Shown here: in pieces, positions 42,101-49,790 of the stretch
How the letters are laid out: every line of letters starts with the position of its first letter
How positions within the stretch are numbered: position 1 is the first letter of the stretch
Assembly (NCBI RefSeq): GCF_932526225.1
Contig: NC_064034.1
Coordinates: 20,146,927 to 20,210,926 of the forward strand
Direction of reading: 5' to 3'
Length of the DNA: 64,000 nt
Source: Nematostella vectensis
Taxonomy: Eukaryota > Cnidaria > Anthozoa > Actiniaria > Edwardsiidae
Translations under genes and position numbers: made by a program
Notes under the pieces: generated by a model
The model's database searches: none
Told to the model about the DNA's origin: nothing
Seen by the model: only the letters and a program-made list of their open reading frames with translations

Positions 42101-45100
42101 ATGTCACGTAATCACACAACGCCTGCTATGTCCTGTGTCGGTCACTCAAGGCATGCTATGTCACGTGTGGGTCACACAAGGCAGGGTATGTAACGTGAGT
42201 CACACAAGGCAGGCTATGTCACGTGTGGGTCACACAAGGCAGGGTATGTGACGTGTGAGTCACACAAGGCAGGGTATGTGACGTGTGAGTCACACAAGGC
42301 AGGGTATGTCACGTGTGAGTCACACAAGGCAGGGTATGTCACGTGTGGGTCACACAAGGCAGGGTATGTCACGTGTGGGTCACACAAGGCAGGTATGTCA
42401 CGTGTGAGTCACACAATGCAGGGTATGTAACGTGAGTCACACAAGGCAGGGCATGTAACATGAGTCACACAAGGCAGGGCATGTCACACATGAGTCACAC
42501 AAGGCAGGGCATGTCACACATGAGTCACACAAGGCATGGCATGTCACACATGAGTCACACAAGGCAGGGTATGTCACACATGAGTCACACAAGGCAGGGC
42601 ATGTCGCACGAGTCACACAAGGCAGGGTATGTCACGCAAGTAGGCAGGCGCTGTTGTCACAAACGTTTGGGGCGCGATACGTGTTATACTCGGATATATG
42701 TGTTGCCTAGCAATGCCTTATGTTACGAGTGACGCTCTGCATGCTGGCCGTGTGATCTTAGATCCTCCAGAGACAGCGGAGCATCAGCCTGACGGAAAAG
42801 CGGCGCACCAAGTCGCCCACCTTGTCTCTGCTCTCCGAGAACCGCAGCTCCAGTTTCCACGGAAGCACAGAGTTCAGTAAGATCTCTAGCAAGCGCTGCC
42901 ACTCGTCTGACGAAGATGGCTTGCCACGTGGGACAAATATCAGCGATGACTTCAAGTTGCTAAGCAACAATAGTCTTGCAGAGGTTAGTAACACTCGTCG
43001 CTGTTGTCTGCGTCACTCTACTCTAGTCCTTCGCGTAAAATAACGCGCTCGCAACATTAGATTCAGCCGACGCTATTTGCTTTGGCAGCAACTATTTGTG
43101 ATGAAATGGCGCACGCTTATTGGCTAGTTAGCAGGATGGATCCTCCTGTACCGCCGTAGTTTAAAAAAAATCCGGACCGACTACTCACTGGAGAAAATAA
43201 GCAACAATTTTTTTTCGTTTATTGCAATATGTTACTGCTTATCCTGCAACGATGAGCAAATATAGTTATTCAGACAATGAGTTTTATTACCATAATGCGA
43301 GGAGCAAAACAGACAATTTGAAGACAACAAGAGAAAAATGCCAGTTCCAAGTGTTTCACTTTTCTTTCTTATATAAATGTTATTAAAAGCCAAATAATAA
43401 TTTACTTATTAACCTCGCTTGCTTGGTCCGTTCTGAGAAATCACAGTCCTTGTTATTTTTGCGTATACCTTGGCCGTATGGACCTTGCGCTCGGTTAATA
43501 AGTAGTATATACTGGTCATAATTATAAACGCGACAATAGATTTTGTCTGCAAAATGAAAACAAGGCTTTTAGGCCGTTAGGTTTGGCAGCTACGATTTTA
43601 ATAACAATACATTAGTGGTTTTTATTCGCATACAACAGGGCGCTCACCCCATTTGACTTGACTATTTTTTCTCTCCAGGTCAAGATTCTTAGCGACAAGA
43701 CCATAGTGTTCAGATCTGGCGCTGAGAAGGAGCGTTCAATCAGCTTCGACAGCTCACACGTCAGCGACCTTCGTCGTGACCGACTCCTCGTGACCGGATC
43801 ACAGAGTGAGAATGACCCGGACAGCTGGACCTTCAAGGGACGAAGCCGGACAGAATCGTGTGAGAAGGCGGAGCTTGCGCGGCGGTTAGGCCTGAAAAGT
43901 GGCGACCTAACCCGGTCATTTGGCCGGACGCGGGGCATGAGTAGCGGATATGCATCAGATGGGTACAGGCGCAAGAAGGTCATGAACAGGAACTCCCTGT
44001 TTTGGAATAATGAGAACATCACCGTGATTTCAGGGGATTCTAATAAAAACGCGCGAAACATACTTGATACTTCTGCGTTCACGAGTGCGCGCGATGCGTC
44101 CGGCTACGTGGCATTAAGCAGTCTGCGCAGACTCAGAAGCTTTGGGGGAGACCTGGAGGCGAGCTACGGCAGCACTTACAAGCCTTTGGCTGGAGGGTAA
44201 GACTCTATGGTTATATGATTGAAGTCTCGTTCACACGTGGAGGGTAAGACTATGGTTATATGATTAAAGTCTCGTTCACACGTGGAGGGTAAGACTATGG
44301 TTATATGATTAAAGTCTCGTTCACATGTGGAGGGTAAGACTCTATGGTTATATAATTAAAGTCTCGTTCACACGTGGAGGGTAAGACTATGGTTACATGA
44401 TTAAAGTCTCGTTCACACGTGGAGGGTGACTATGGTTATATGATTAAAGTCTCGTTCACACGTGGAAGGTAAGACTCTAAAGTTATATGATTAAAGTCTC
44501 GTTCACATGTGGAGGGTAAGACTATGGTTATATGATTAAAGTCTCGTTCACACGTGGAGGGTGACTATGTTTATATGATTAAAGTCTCGTTCACACGTGG
44601 AGGGTAAGACTATGGATATATGATTAAAGTCTCGTTCACATGTGGAGGGTAAGACTATGGTTATATGATTAAAGTCTCGTTCACACGTAGAGGGTAAGAC
44701 TATGGTTATATGATTAAAGTCTCGTTCACACGTTGAGGGTAAGAATCTATGGTTATATGATTAAAGTCTCGTTCACATGTGGAGGTTAAGACTCTATGGT
44801 TATATGATTAAAGTCTTGTTCACATGTGGAGGGTAAGACACTATGGTTATATGATTAAATTCTCGTTCACACGTGGAGGGTAAGACTATGGTTATATGAT
44901 TAAATTCTCGTTCACACGTGGAGGGTAAGACTATGGTTATATGATTAAAGTCTCGTTCACATGTGGAGGGTAAGACTATGGTTATATGATTAAAGTCTTG
45001 TTCACACATGGAGGGTAAGACTATGGTTATATGATTAAAGTCTCGTTCACATGTGGAGGGTAAGACTATGGTTGTATGATTTGAGTCTCGTTCACAAGTG

Positions 45101-48100
45101 GAGGGTAAGACTATGGTTATATGATTAGTCTCGTTCACACGTGGAGGGTAAGACTATGGTTATATGATTAAAGTCTCGTTCACACGTGGAGGGTAAGACT
45201 CTATGGTTATATGATTAAAGTCTCGTTCACACGTGGAGGGTGACTATGGTTATATGATTAAAGTCTCGTTTACATGTGGAAGGTAAGACTCTAAAGTTAT
45301 ATGATTAAAGTCTCGTTCACATGTGGAGGGTAAGACTATGATTATATGATTAAAGTCTCGTCCACACATGGAGGGTAAGACTATGGTTATATGATTAAAG
45401 TCTCGTTCACACGTGGAGGGTAAGAGTCTATGGTTATATGATTAAAGTCTCGTTCACATGTGGAGGGTAAGACTCTATGGTTATATGATTAAATTCTCGT
45501 TCACACGTGGAGGGTAAGACTATGGTTATATGATTAAAGTCTCCTTCACATGTGGAGGGTAAGACTATGGTTATATGATTAAAGTCTCGTTCACACGTGG
45601 AGGGTAAGACTCTATGGTTATATGATTAAAGTCTTGTTCACATGTGGAGGGTAAGACGATGCAATTATATGATTTACATTATTACACTTTAAAAAAAACA
45701 CGAAAATAAAGTGACGCGAAAATAATGTGTTGCTAAAATTGGGATGCGAAAAAATTAAGTGAGTACAAAAAAGCTTTCGGGTGAATTAACCATTTATAAG
45801 CTTTCTAATGTACATTTAGTGAAGGTTTGAATTGGACAACTCTGAATTTATAGCATTTTGTGGAACTAAATTTATCTCACGCATGTGTTTGTTACAGTTT
45901 TGATGACTAAAGTACATTTTAATTCCACTTGTTTTGCTTGATTTTAATGTCCCAAAATAGCGAAAATAAATTGACCTGGTTTTAACGAGAAAAGAGAAAT
46001 CGCGATAAAAAAGTGTCACGAAATATCGCCATCTCAAAATCGCGAAATTTTGACGGGAAAGTTAAGTGAAATGAGGTAGGTCTTGCTCACCAGTGGAGGG
46101 GAAGACTTTAAATTTATATGATAACGGTGTCAGTTTAAACTTTGAGGGTAAGACGATGCAATTATATGATTTACATTATTACACTTTAAAAAAAAACACG
46201 AAAATAAAGTGACGCGAAAATAATGTGTTGCTAAAATTGGGATGCGAAAAAATTAAGTGAGTACAAAAAAGCTTTCGGGTGAATTAACCATTTATAAGCT
46301 TTCTAATGTACATTTAGTGAAGGTTTGAATTGGACAACTCTGAATTTATAGCATTTTGTGGAACTAAATTTATCTCACGCATGTGTTTGTTACAGTTTTG
46401 ATGACTAAAGTACATTTTAATTCCACTTGTTTTGCTTGATTTTAATGTCCCAAAATAGCGAAAATAAATTGACCTGGTTTTAACGAGAAAAGAGAAATCG
46501 CGATAAAAAAAGTGTCACGAAATATCGCCATCTCAAAATCGCGAAATTTTGACGGGAAAGTTAAGTGAAATGAGGTAGGTCTTGCTCACCAGTGGAGGGG
46601 AAGACTTTAAATTTATATGATAACGGTGTCAGTTTAAACTTTGAGGGTAAGACACTGTGTTCAATATGATCTAGGCCTTGTGCAAACAGGATTTTTTTGT
46701 GATTTTTTGCATCTTCAATTCAAACTAGCATTGCATTTCCAATTGGAATTATCCATAAATATTGCCTGAAATTATCTGGCGTCATCGTTTTTGGATAGTG
46801 ACCCAATAATGACCCACCTACCAATTCGTCCAACAGATCTGGTGCGCAGTCCCCCTCTATGGAAATGCCCTACACACAGCCTCGTGACAGTCTCGGCAGC
46901 TCCTCCAGTAGTTATGAGTTCCGTCAGCTGAGCTCATCTGTGCAAAGCTCCTCAGCAATCACTGAGTTCCTTGGTTTGTGTCTTCCCCTTAACCTGAGCG
47001 TCTTTTTCCAGGTAATAATAGAGAATTTTATGTCTACTTTCCAATTCTTGTACTGCAGATCTTGCCTCTTTTCAAGGCTTTTATTGGCTGACCGGCTTGT
47101 TAGTTAGTGATGTCACTTTTGATTTGCCGCTATCATAGAGAATGTTATAACAGAGGGCTGTCACAAGACACCTAGTGCAGATCCAGAGTGTTCCCTTTGA
47201 TGTAGTGGAGAGTTTAGCAAAGACAACGGAGAAGGCTTGGAAGACGAGAGCAAACAAACCTTGACGCTAAGCACTTAATTCTAAACTAGTTTCTGTAAAG
47301 ATAACTGGAGTTCACACTTCCAAAGAGACAAAAAAGGCTACAATCTTCATTTCTACTGTTTTTTCTTATATTTCCAAAATGCAAAACTTTTCCACATGCT
47401 TGATATGCCATCGGAATGTGATCAGCTTTTACAGAGGTTTAAAGATAACGATTCAACCTTGTTTATCTATTATCTCCCTGTATTTCTGTCTGTTTTGACA
47501 GGTTGAAGATTATGACTTCCAAGGATCATGGGCGGATCACTTCATTCCTGATCCGCAGTGCCTGACCCTCCCCTCCCACCCTATTGAGCCAGATAACCTG
47601 CCCATGCAGCATGATCCGAGCCGCTGTCTTGGCTGCATCTACTCCAAGCGATCCAAGTCAATGAACGAGAGGCGCAAGTCAACTGACTCAGTCTCTGACC
47701 CAGAAAAGATCTCCATCTGTAGCTTGACTGTTGATACCTCGTCAGGGGGGAGCAACTACACCAGTACTGAGGAGAGTTCAGCCCCTGCCGGCAAGGAAGG
47801 GGAGGGGGTTGAGGAAAAGAACCTGGATGAGAGTTCACAGCACGGCAGGGCACAGATCCGCAAGGAGGTTTTGCGACTTGTGGTGACCCTCAGTAGTGCG
47901 GTGGGTTCGAAGTCTCACCAGGAAGGATTACTCAAGTAAGGACGATCATGAATGGTTATCTTACAGCCTGCTTGCAGACAATACTCGGTATTATCATTGT
48001 GGAAAACCCTCTATGTTCAGTGATAGTGCGCCATCTTGTATTATGAGACATGCGGTTCCTGGGGAGCAAGTGCAAAAAAAAGATGCAGGGAAGGGGGCGA

Positions 48101-49344
48101 AGGAGAGAGAAGGGGGTTTGATGATCATGATCATCATGATGTCTTGTCTCTCTTTCATATTCTTCCCATTACTACAGTATAAACTCAGGTCAAAATCATG
48201 CTGCCAGTTTATGTTGCTCCTGCACAATCCCACGTCACACAAAGCATCTAGCTAATTCAGCCAAGTAACTGAGCTACTTTTAATCAAATTTGGTTTCAGA
48301 CATCAATTATGTAAGATTATCTTGAGGTTTTCGTGCGAATAAACCATTCATATTACCAATAGTAAACAATAATGAAAGAAGTGGTTAATTAACATTTTGA
48401 AAATTGTTTATGATCTTCTTTTCAGACTAAAAGCCCGGTTTCCCCACATCTTCCAAGACCTCTGTATGCTGTGTGAAGTAGCTGATCTGATGAGTATCTA
48501 TCAGTTCCGCTTGTCTATCAGGAGGTTCATCTTCACTAACATATTTGATGATGTCATCTTCACTGAGGTATAGTGTACAACAGTCACTGAGGTATAGTGT
48601 ATAATAGTCACTGTGGTATAGTGTATAATAGTCACTGGGGTATAGTGTATAATAGTCACTGTGGTATAGTGTATAATAGTCACTGAGGTATAGTGTATAA
48701 TAGTCACTGTGGTATAGTGTATAATAGTCACTGTGGTATAGTGTATAATAGTCACTGTGGTATAGTGTATAATAGTCAATAATGTATAATAGTCACTGGG
48801 GTATAGTGTATAACAGTCACTGAGGTATAGTGTATAATAGTCACTGGGGTATAGTGTATAATAGTCACTGGGGTATAGTGTATAATAGTAATTGTGGTAT
48901 AGTGTATAATAGTCACTGTGGTATAGTGTATAATAGTAATTGTGGTATAGTGTATAATAGTCACTGTGGTATAGTGTATAATAGTCAATAATGTATAATA
49001 GTCACTGGGGTATAGTGTATAATAGTCACTGGGGTATAGTGTATTATAGTCACTGTGGTATAGTGTGTAATAGTCACTGGGGTATAGTTTATAGTAGTCA
49101 TTAATGTATAATAATCACTGGGGTATAGTTTATAACAGTCACTAAGTCACTTATACTTCCTACAAGACATGTCTCATTTTATGTGGCTGATCGTTCTATA
49201 AGAGTGGAATCAATTGAAATCAAAGTATGACAACGACCTGTCAGTATATAGTATTTTCCGTAACTCTGTTTTGTTTGCTATCTACAGATCACAGACTATG
49301 CTACAAATATAGCAAATGGTGACATAAGCTCATCTGGATGCTGA
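12146..49344 (+). CDS. RICTOR: Rictor, mTORC2 scaffold subunit (44 exons, exon 6 split by a transposon)
   Basis: Rictor is the rapamycin-insensitive scaffold of mTOR complex 2, which phosphorylates AGC kinases such as Akt. Exons: 12146-12170, 12238-12288, 13308-13405, 17758-17819, 19567-19698, 19922-19937 plus 24728-24775 (one exon split by a transposon), 25142-25268, 25833-26002, 26420-26487, 26569-26636, 26714-26796, 26877-26964, 27199-27289, 28274-28340, 29319-29399, 29783-29883, 31530-31629, 32267-32338, 32425-32466, 32669-32728, 32858-32904, 33445-33580, 34170-34229, 35276-35424, 35500-35626, 35727-35822, 36259-36327, 37243-37319, 37583-37661, 37727-37836, 38098-38185, 38579-38671, 38865-38971, 39345-39663, 39937-40109, 40445-40700, 41326-41633, 41882-42098, 42762-42983, 43679-44196, 46837-47011, 47502-47935, 48426-48567, 49288-49344. 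They sum to 5,709 nt (1,902 aa; human about 1,708) with consistent phases. Hallmarks include SPLDLTRDPADNM, AKEVRAAGVRALRHL, ASLDYKDTGISRIILSKLL, LFFNNWGMEFLVTQ, GSSNWGITLLMEEDVIPDI and RKEVLRLVVTLSSAVGSK. The C-terminal zinc-binding set appears kept (His1729, Cys1734, Cys1737, Cys1850). The Ser-rich middle (about 1070-1690) is the expected variable region. Confidence 0.96.
13367..17325 (+). repeat. 43-bp satellite, 92 copies, built from the exon 3 / intron 3 junction of Rictor
   Basis: The unit is 43 bp: ACAACCAAACGAATGGGC, then TACATAAATAACTTTACCAAG, then GTAC (the middle block is 21 bases in sequence, positions 13385-13405). The first copy starts inside exon 3 at 13367, crosses the 5' splice site at 13405/13406, and 91 further copies follow head to tail in intron 3. 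The span 3,959 bp divided by 43, less three 1-base insertions, gives 92. Copies are almost identical. Each carries the codons for GYINNFTK and the donor AAG|GTAC; two copies (15641, 15856) have lost the donor GT. Variants recur at 215 and 388 bp, showing five- and nine-unit block duplications. Confidence 0.98.
18051..18317 (-). pseudogene. Non-LTR retrotransposon (LINE) C-terminal remnant in Rictor intron 4
   Basis: The minus strand reads IGHVLRQDWECQCSVAMART, then PEGRRKQGRSKTTWRRTVEKE. This is the conserved tail found after the reverse transcriptase domain in many animal LINE ORF2 proteins (GHVLR, then RTPEGRRKRGRPKTTWRR). Only about 85 codons remain, with no catalytic part, so it is a dead 5'-truncated insertion. 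It lies antisense to Rictor and has no expected effect beyond lengthening the intron. Confidence 0.75.
19938..19984 (+). repeat. Left terminal inverted repeat of Harbinger element
   Basis: These 47 bases match the reverse complement of 24678-24724 with two differences (CCGTGGACC against CCGAGAACC). The ends contain an internal imperfect palindrome around CCAGGTCCACGACCAGG, a possible transposase binding site. Confidence 0.93.
20116..21857 (+). pseudogene. Harbinger (HARBI1-like) DDE transposase with 7-bp duplication frameshift
   Basis: Two exons, about 20116-20792 and 21442-21857, join as LFGPV|EGKRHDA, a standard position in this family. The DDE triad is visible as WGFVDGTVRP (Asp), CIYGDPVYPL (Asp) and SAVEWVFGDI (Glu). 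The N-terminal part starts at ATG 20116 (MFSKKNILTSS). At about 20403-20416 the 7-mer ACTATTG is present twice in tandem; dropping one copy joins ..SGLEGLL to MFLRRFAYPC, as in relatives. As written, the first frame ends at a stop at 20455-20457. The protein would cut and paste the element together with its Myb-like partner. The lesion makes this copy non-autonomous. Confidence 0.92.
23317..24054 (-). CDS. Harbinger-associated Myb/SANT-like DNA-binding protein
   Basis: An intact single-exon ORF of 245 residues starts MSEDKKVAEKREL. Residues about 12-80 form a trihelix/Myb-like domain with spaced tryptophans and aromatics (LFIWKFDSDVSLLKEV, then GQKWDKIALNLKE, then RSVRKRFNSL). A long charged coiled coil follows (about 85-160), then a Gln-rich tail with QQQQQ runs and Met-rich helices. 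In Harbinger elements such a protein binds subterminal DNA and brings the transposase into the nucleus. It lies convergent to the transposase gene inside the same inverted repeats. Unlike the transposase it has no visible lesion. Confidence 0.88.
   Translation of the reverse strand: MSEDKKVAEKRELFIWKFDSDVSLLKEVIAEEPHKHPYASKERGQKWDKIALNLKENHGFKVTQRSVRKRFNSLHEDFLKKEKKEKRDSGGEVMYDEKHQMLTDYNELIEDWERERKERVDDEKVMAEDMRKKATERLSATKKRKESGEDKGEEDQPKRKTQQSLVQLMEQSIAVRSQERARELEIRENELKQQQHFHGFLLQQQQQAQQMHMQQQQQQQAMNMAMMNVLTEMLNAVKNAKTYYC
24678..24724 (-). repeat. Right terminal inverted repeat of Harbinger element
   Basis: Inverted partner of 19938-19984. It ends directly against the second ACT target copy at 24725-24727 within the Rictor exon. 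Confidence 0.93.
25331..25443 (+). repeat. tRNA-derived SINE-like sequence in Rictor intron 7
   Basis: A TGGTGCAGTTGGCAGAG segment resembles an RNA polymerase III A box. About 35 bases later AGTTCAGAGTTTGATGCCC resembles a decayed B box (GGTTCGAATCCC type). Spacing fits a tRNA-like SINE head. No obvious A-rich tail or target duplication is visible. Confidence 0.45.
26034..26350. repeat. About 31-bp minisatellite in Rictor intron 8
   Basis: About ten copies of a unit with the core TTAACCTCTTTAGCCCTGG followed by TTTATTCTGTAC. Each copy contains a CTCTTTAG tract that looks like a weak 3' splice site, but the unit does not copy the neighbouring exon. Confidence 0.9.
27462..28051. repeat. Three nested or adjacent fold-back (MITE-like) hairpins in Rictor intron 13
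   Basis: Arms TGCAAGGGATGTATA (27,462) and TATACATCCCTTGCA (27,501) form a short palindrome. A larger pair lies at about 27,599-27,658 (AATATACACCTATTT, then GCAAATGGCGAATGGC) and inverted at about 27,785-27,843. A third pair, GTTAATTACC/CAATAAGC, is inverted at about 27,959-28,051. They look like non-autonomous DNA elements; I see no reliable target duplications. Confidence 0.65.
28615..29318 (+). repeat. 64-bp minisatellite copying the 3' splice site of Rictor exon 15
   Basis: Eleven intronic copies start at exact 64-bp steps (28615, 28679, ... 29255), and the twelfth is the real exon start at 29319. Each unit runs from TGTCTGGTGRAGT (the exon's first codons CLVE) through TACACTATTAAATCATTAA to TCCCTCTCTCCTTTCTAG. 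Ten intronic copies keep the TTCTAG acceptor. The first copy lacks AG. Confidence 0.97.
31168..31417. repeat. Fold-back element in Rictor intron 16
   Basis: A 27-base arm at 31168-31194 (ACCGCATTATCACCAG then TTTACTTCCGG) is repeated inverted at 31391-31417 with about one mismatch. The roughly 250-bp size and terminal inverted repeats suggest a MITE. Confidence 0.65.
31650..31955. repeat. About 38-bp minisatellite after Rictor exon 17
   Basis: About seven imperfect copies with the core GAGATTAAAACATCACAA followed by GACTCATTGATAATATGA, starting about 20 bases after the exon 17 donor. Unlike other arrays here the unit does not include exon bases. Confidence 0.9.
32010..32172. repeat. Dispersed MITE-like repeat, copy 1 (Rictor intron 17)
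   Basis: It begins GCGTGTACCCAGGATTGG and ends GTGTACGCGCC, giving short terminal inverted repeats. The interior (TCATATGGAAAAAGCACAGT) is shared with 57,624-57,764 in a TRAPPC5 intron, so this is a dispersed non-autonomous element. Confidence 0.7.
33305..33444 (+). repeat. Two decayed copies of the 3' splice site of Rictor exon 22
   Basis: Segments at about 33,309 (CCCTTCTATTTTCATTCATA) and about 33,377 (CCCTTCTAAGTTCATTCATA) align with the real junction CCTTCTAG|GTTTATCCGTAA at 33,444/33,445, spaced about 68 bp. The match continues about 20 bases into the coding sequence. The acceptor AG is lost in one copy and shifted in the other. Confidence 0.8.
34270..35275 (+). repeat. About 60-bp minisatellite copying the 3' splice site of Rictor exon 24
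   Basis: Some ten copies carry CTCAACTAG or CCACTAG followed by GTGCTGTCRCCTAACATGAC, which is the start of exon 24 (VLSPNMT; real junction 35275/35276). Copies are separated by a variable (GTT)n tract and TTAATTRTTTTTG. Earlier copies (about 34,280-34,400) are more decayed. Copy length varies with the GTT number. Confidence 0.95.
36428..37190. repeat. 21-bp minisatellite in Rictor intron 27
   Basis: About 36 copies of CCAGTATTTTAACCAAGGTG plus T. The core CAGTATTTTAACC resembles CAGTATTTAGTCCAG, 8 bases into exon 28, but the match is short and may be chance. A 21-bp unit keeps long spurious ORFs open on both strands. Confidence 0.95.
37837..38000 (+). repeat. Two extra copies of the exon 30 end and its 5' splice site
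   Basis: The real exon 30 end GGCGGTCAACACGAAG|GTGAGT at 37836 is followed by two partial exon copies ending at 37917 (GAAG|GTTAGT) and 38000 (GAAG|CTGATT, donor lost). Units of 81 and 83 bp include the codons for TYTKATDEESYVRRSTR and about 28 intron bases. Confidence 0.95.
38246..38514. repeat. About 25-bp GC-rich minisatellite in Rictor intron 31
   Basis: About eleven copies of CCCACGTGACCTTGCCCTCA plus CCGGA. The CACGTG E-box palindrome is present in about half of them. It is not derived from a visible splice junction. Confidence 0.93.
38718..38864 (+). repeat. Two upstream copies of the 3' splice site of Rictor exon 33
   Basis: The real acceptor TTCCAG|GGCCACTGCGGTTCG (38864/38865) is preceded 71 bp upstream by TTTCAG|GGTCACTGCGACTCG (38793/38794). 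About 67 bp further up lies a decayed TCTCAG|GCC copy (38726). The middle copy would encode GHCDSSNWGI and then reach a stop. Confidence 0.93.
39243..39344 (+). repeat. One upstream copy of the 3' splice site of Rictor exon 34
   Basis: Sequence around 39243-39310 (GTTCTTGCATCACGTGTTTC and, later, GCTAAGACTCGCAAGGG) aligns with the real junction and exon start (TTTTGCAG|TACGTGTTTC and GCTAAGACTCGCCAGGG) at an 88-bp offset. The copied acceptor is mutated from CAG to CAT. Confidence 0.85.
40701..40758 (+). repeat. Two extra copies of the exon 36 end and its 5' splice site
   Basis: The real junction CACTCACCG|GTAAGTAACC (40700) is repeated at 29-bp steps as CACTCACTG|GTCTGTAACC (40729) and CACTCACTG|GTCAGCAACC (40758). 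Each unit carries nine exon bases and 20 intron bases. Confidence 0.9.
40780..41310. repeat. About 20-bp repeat array in Rictor intron 36
   Basis: About 26 imperfect copies of a TGACATTTCCATGAACTAGG type unit, with higher-order groups of about 60 bp. GTGACR follows AG in many copies, giving frequent AG|GTGACA strings. It abuts the exon 36 donor copies and may have grown out of them, but this is not clear. Confidence 0.9.
41664..41745 (+). repeat. Partial duplicate of the exon 37 end
   Basis: GATGTTCTACCAGAAC and ACTACCCCGGGGACTTTGGC reproduce the last coding part of exon 37 (TSYQNSPANYPGDFGS) at a 113-bp offset. The copy is a non-exonic pseudo-exon with several substitutions. Confidence 0.9.
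42099..42640 (+). repeat. 30-bp minisatellite grown from the 5' splice site of Rictor exon 38
   Basis: About 19 copies of GGGTATGTCACGTGTGAGTC plus ACACAAGGCA. The first is the intron start itself, GAGAGG|GTATGTCACG at 42098/42099. Most copies retain GG|GTATGT, a usable-looking donor. The last copies drift to GGCATGTCACACATGAG. Confidence 0.93.
44192..45650 (+). repeat. 45-bp minisatellite copying the 5' splice site of Rictor exon 40
   Basis: About 32 copies with the unit GGAGGGTAAGACTATGGTTA, then TATGATTAAAGTCTC, then GTTCACACGT. The founder is the real junction GCTGGAGG|GTAAGACTC at 44196/44197. Most copies keep GGAGG|GTAAGA, a near-consensus donor. Two lengths (45 and 47 bp, with or without CT) are interspersed. 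Confidence 0.97.
45651..46655 (+). repeat. 497-bp direct duplication at the end of the exon 40 donor array
   Basis: Two near-identical copies start GTAAGACGATGCAATTATAT at 45651 and 46148, and a third GTAAGAC start at 46647 is truncated. Each copy contains a decayed interspersed repeat rich in GCGAAAAT/CACGAAAT and ends in GTGGAGGGGAAGAC and TTTGAGGGTAAGAC. The duplicated block is thus bounded by units of the donor repeat. Confidence 0.95.
48561..49145 (+). repeat. 24-bp minisatellite copying the 5' splice site of Rictor exon 43
   Basis: About 24 copies of CACTGAGGTATAGTGTATAA plus TAGT. The first is the exon end itself: FTE is encoded by TTCACTGAG with the junction at 48567/48568 (CACTGAG|GTATAG). 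Many copies have CACTGTG or CACTGGG before GTATAG. Two copies have a CAATAATG variant, suggesting block duplication. Confidence 0.97.
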
Positions 49345-49398
49345 AACGAGGAAATAGAATGTTTAGTGCTACAATATGCAGACAGGATATAGGCCTTC

Positions 49399-49404
49399 AA
49401 TAAA
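49399..49404 (+). promoter_or_regulatory. Poly(A) signal of Rictor
   Basis: AATAAA lies 55 bases after the Rictor stop codon (49342-49344), within the 446-bp convergent gap to the GPX7/8-like gene. It is the first clear signal downstream. Confidence 0.55.
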
Positions 49405-49648
49405 AAGATACATCCATGCTTGTATTGCTTTACTTTGCAAAGCATAGGCTGTATGTAGTGACTTAAGCAACATTTCTACGTAAAGGATAAAATTTGTGGA
49501 ACACTGATAGCTAGATTGAGTAGATAAGTAAGCAACAGTATTTATGAAAATAGCAGTTAAAGATGTAATGAGGTCAGTTGTCATATACAGAGGATATCTA
49601 TAATAGAAAATACCAATAAAAATAATTGCTGAATTGAAAGATCCTGAT

Positions 49649-49654
49649 TTTATT
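49649..49654 (-). promoter_or_regulatory. Candidate poly(A) signal of the GPX7/8-like gene
   Basis: TTTATT on the plus strand (AATAAA on the minus strand) lies about 140 bases past the stop codon of the peroxidase gene. Confidence 0.45.
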
Positions 49655-49790
49655 ACTACTAACAAGCTTAAACTACATAGTGTTTTTTTGGTATTAATAT
49701 ATTATATTGTAAAAATATTCTTGATAGTTACAAATATTATTGTGGTATTAACATCAAAATGAATTATTTTCTTTAAAAAAAACTTGATAT

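Noticed and set aside
42248-42732. ORFs with repeated SHTRQGM or CESHKAGYVT
   Set aside because: They translate the 30-bp donor-derived repeat.
44800-45138. ORF with repeated HITIVLPSTCERD
   Set aside because: It is the complement of the 45-bp donor repeat in an intron.
48501-48988. ORFs with VTIIHYTT repeats
   Set aside because: 24-bp repeat in an intron; unit is a multiple of three, so frames stay open by chance.
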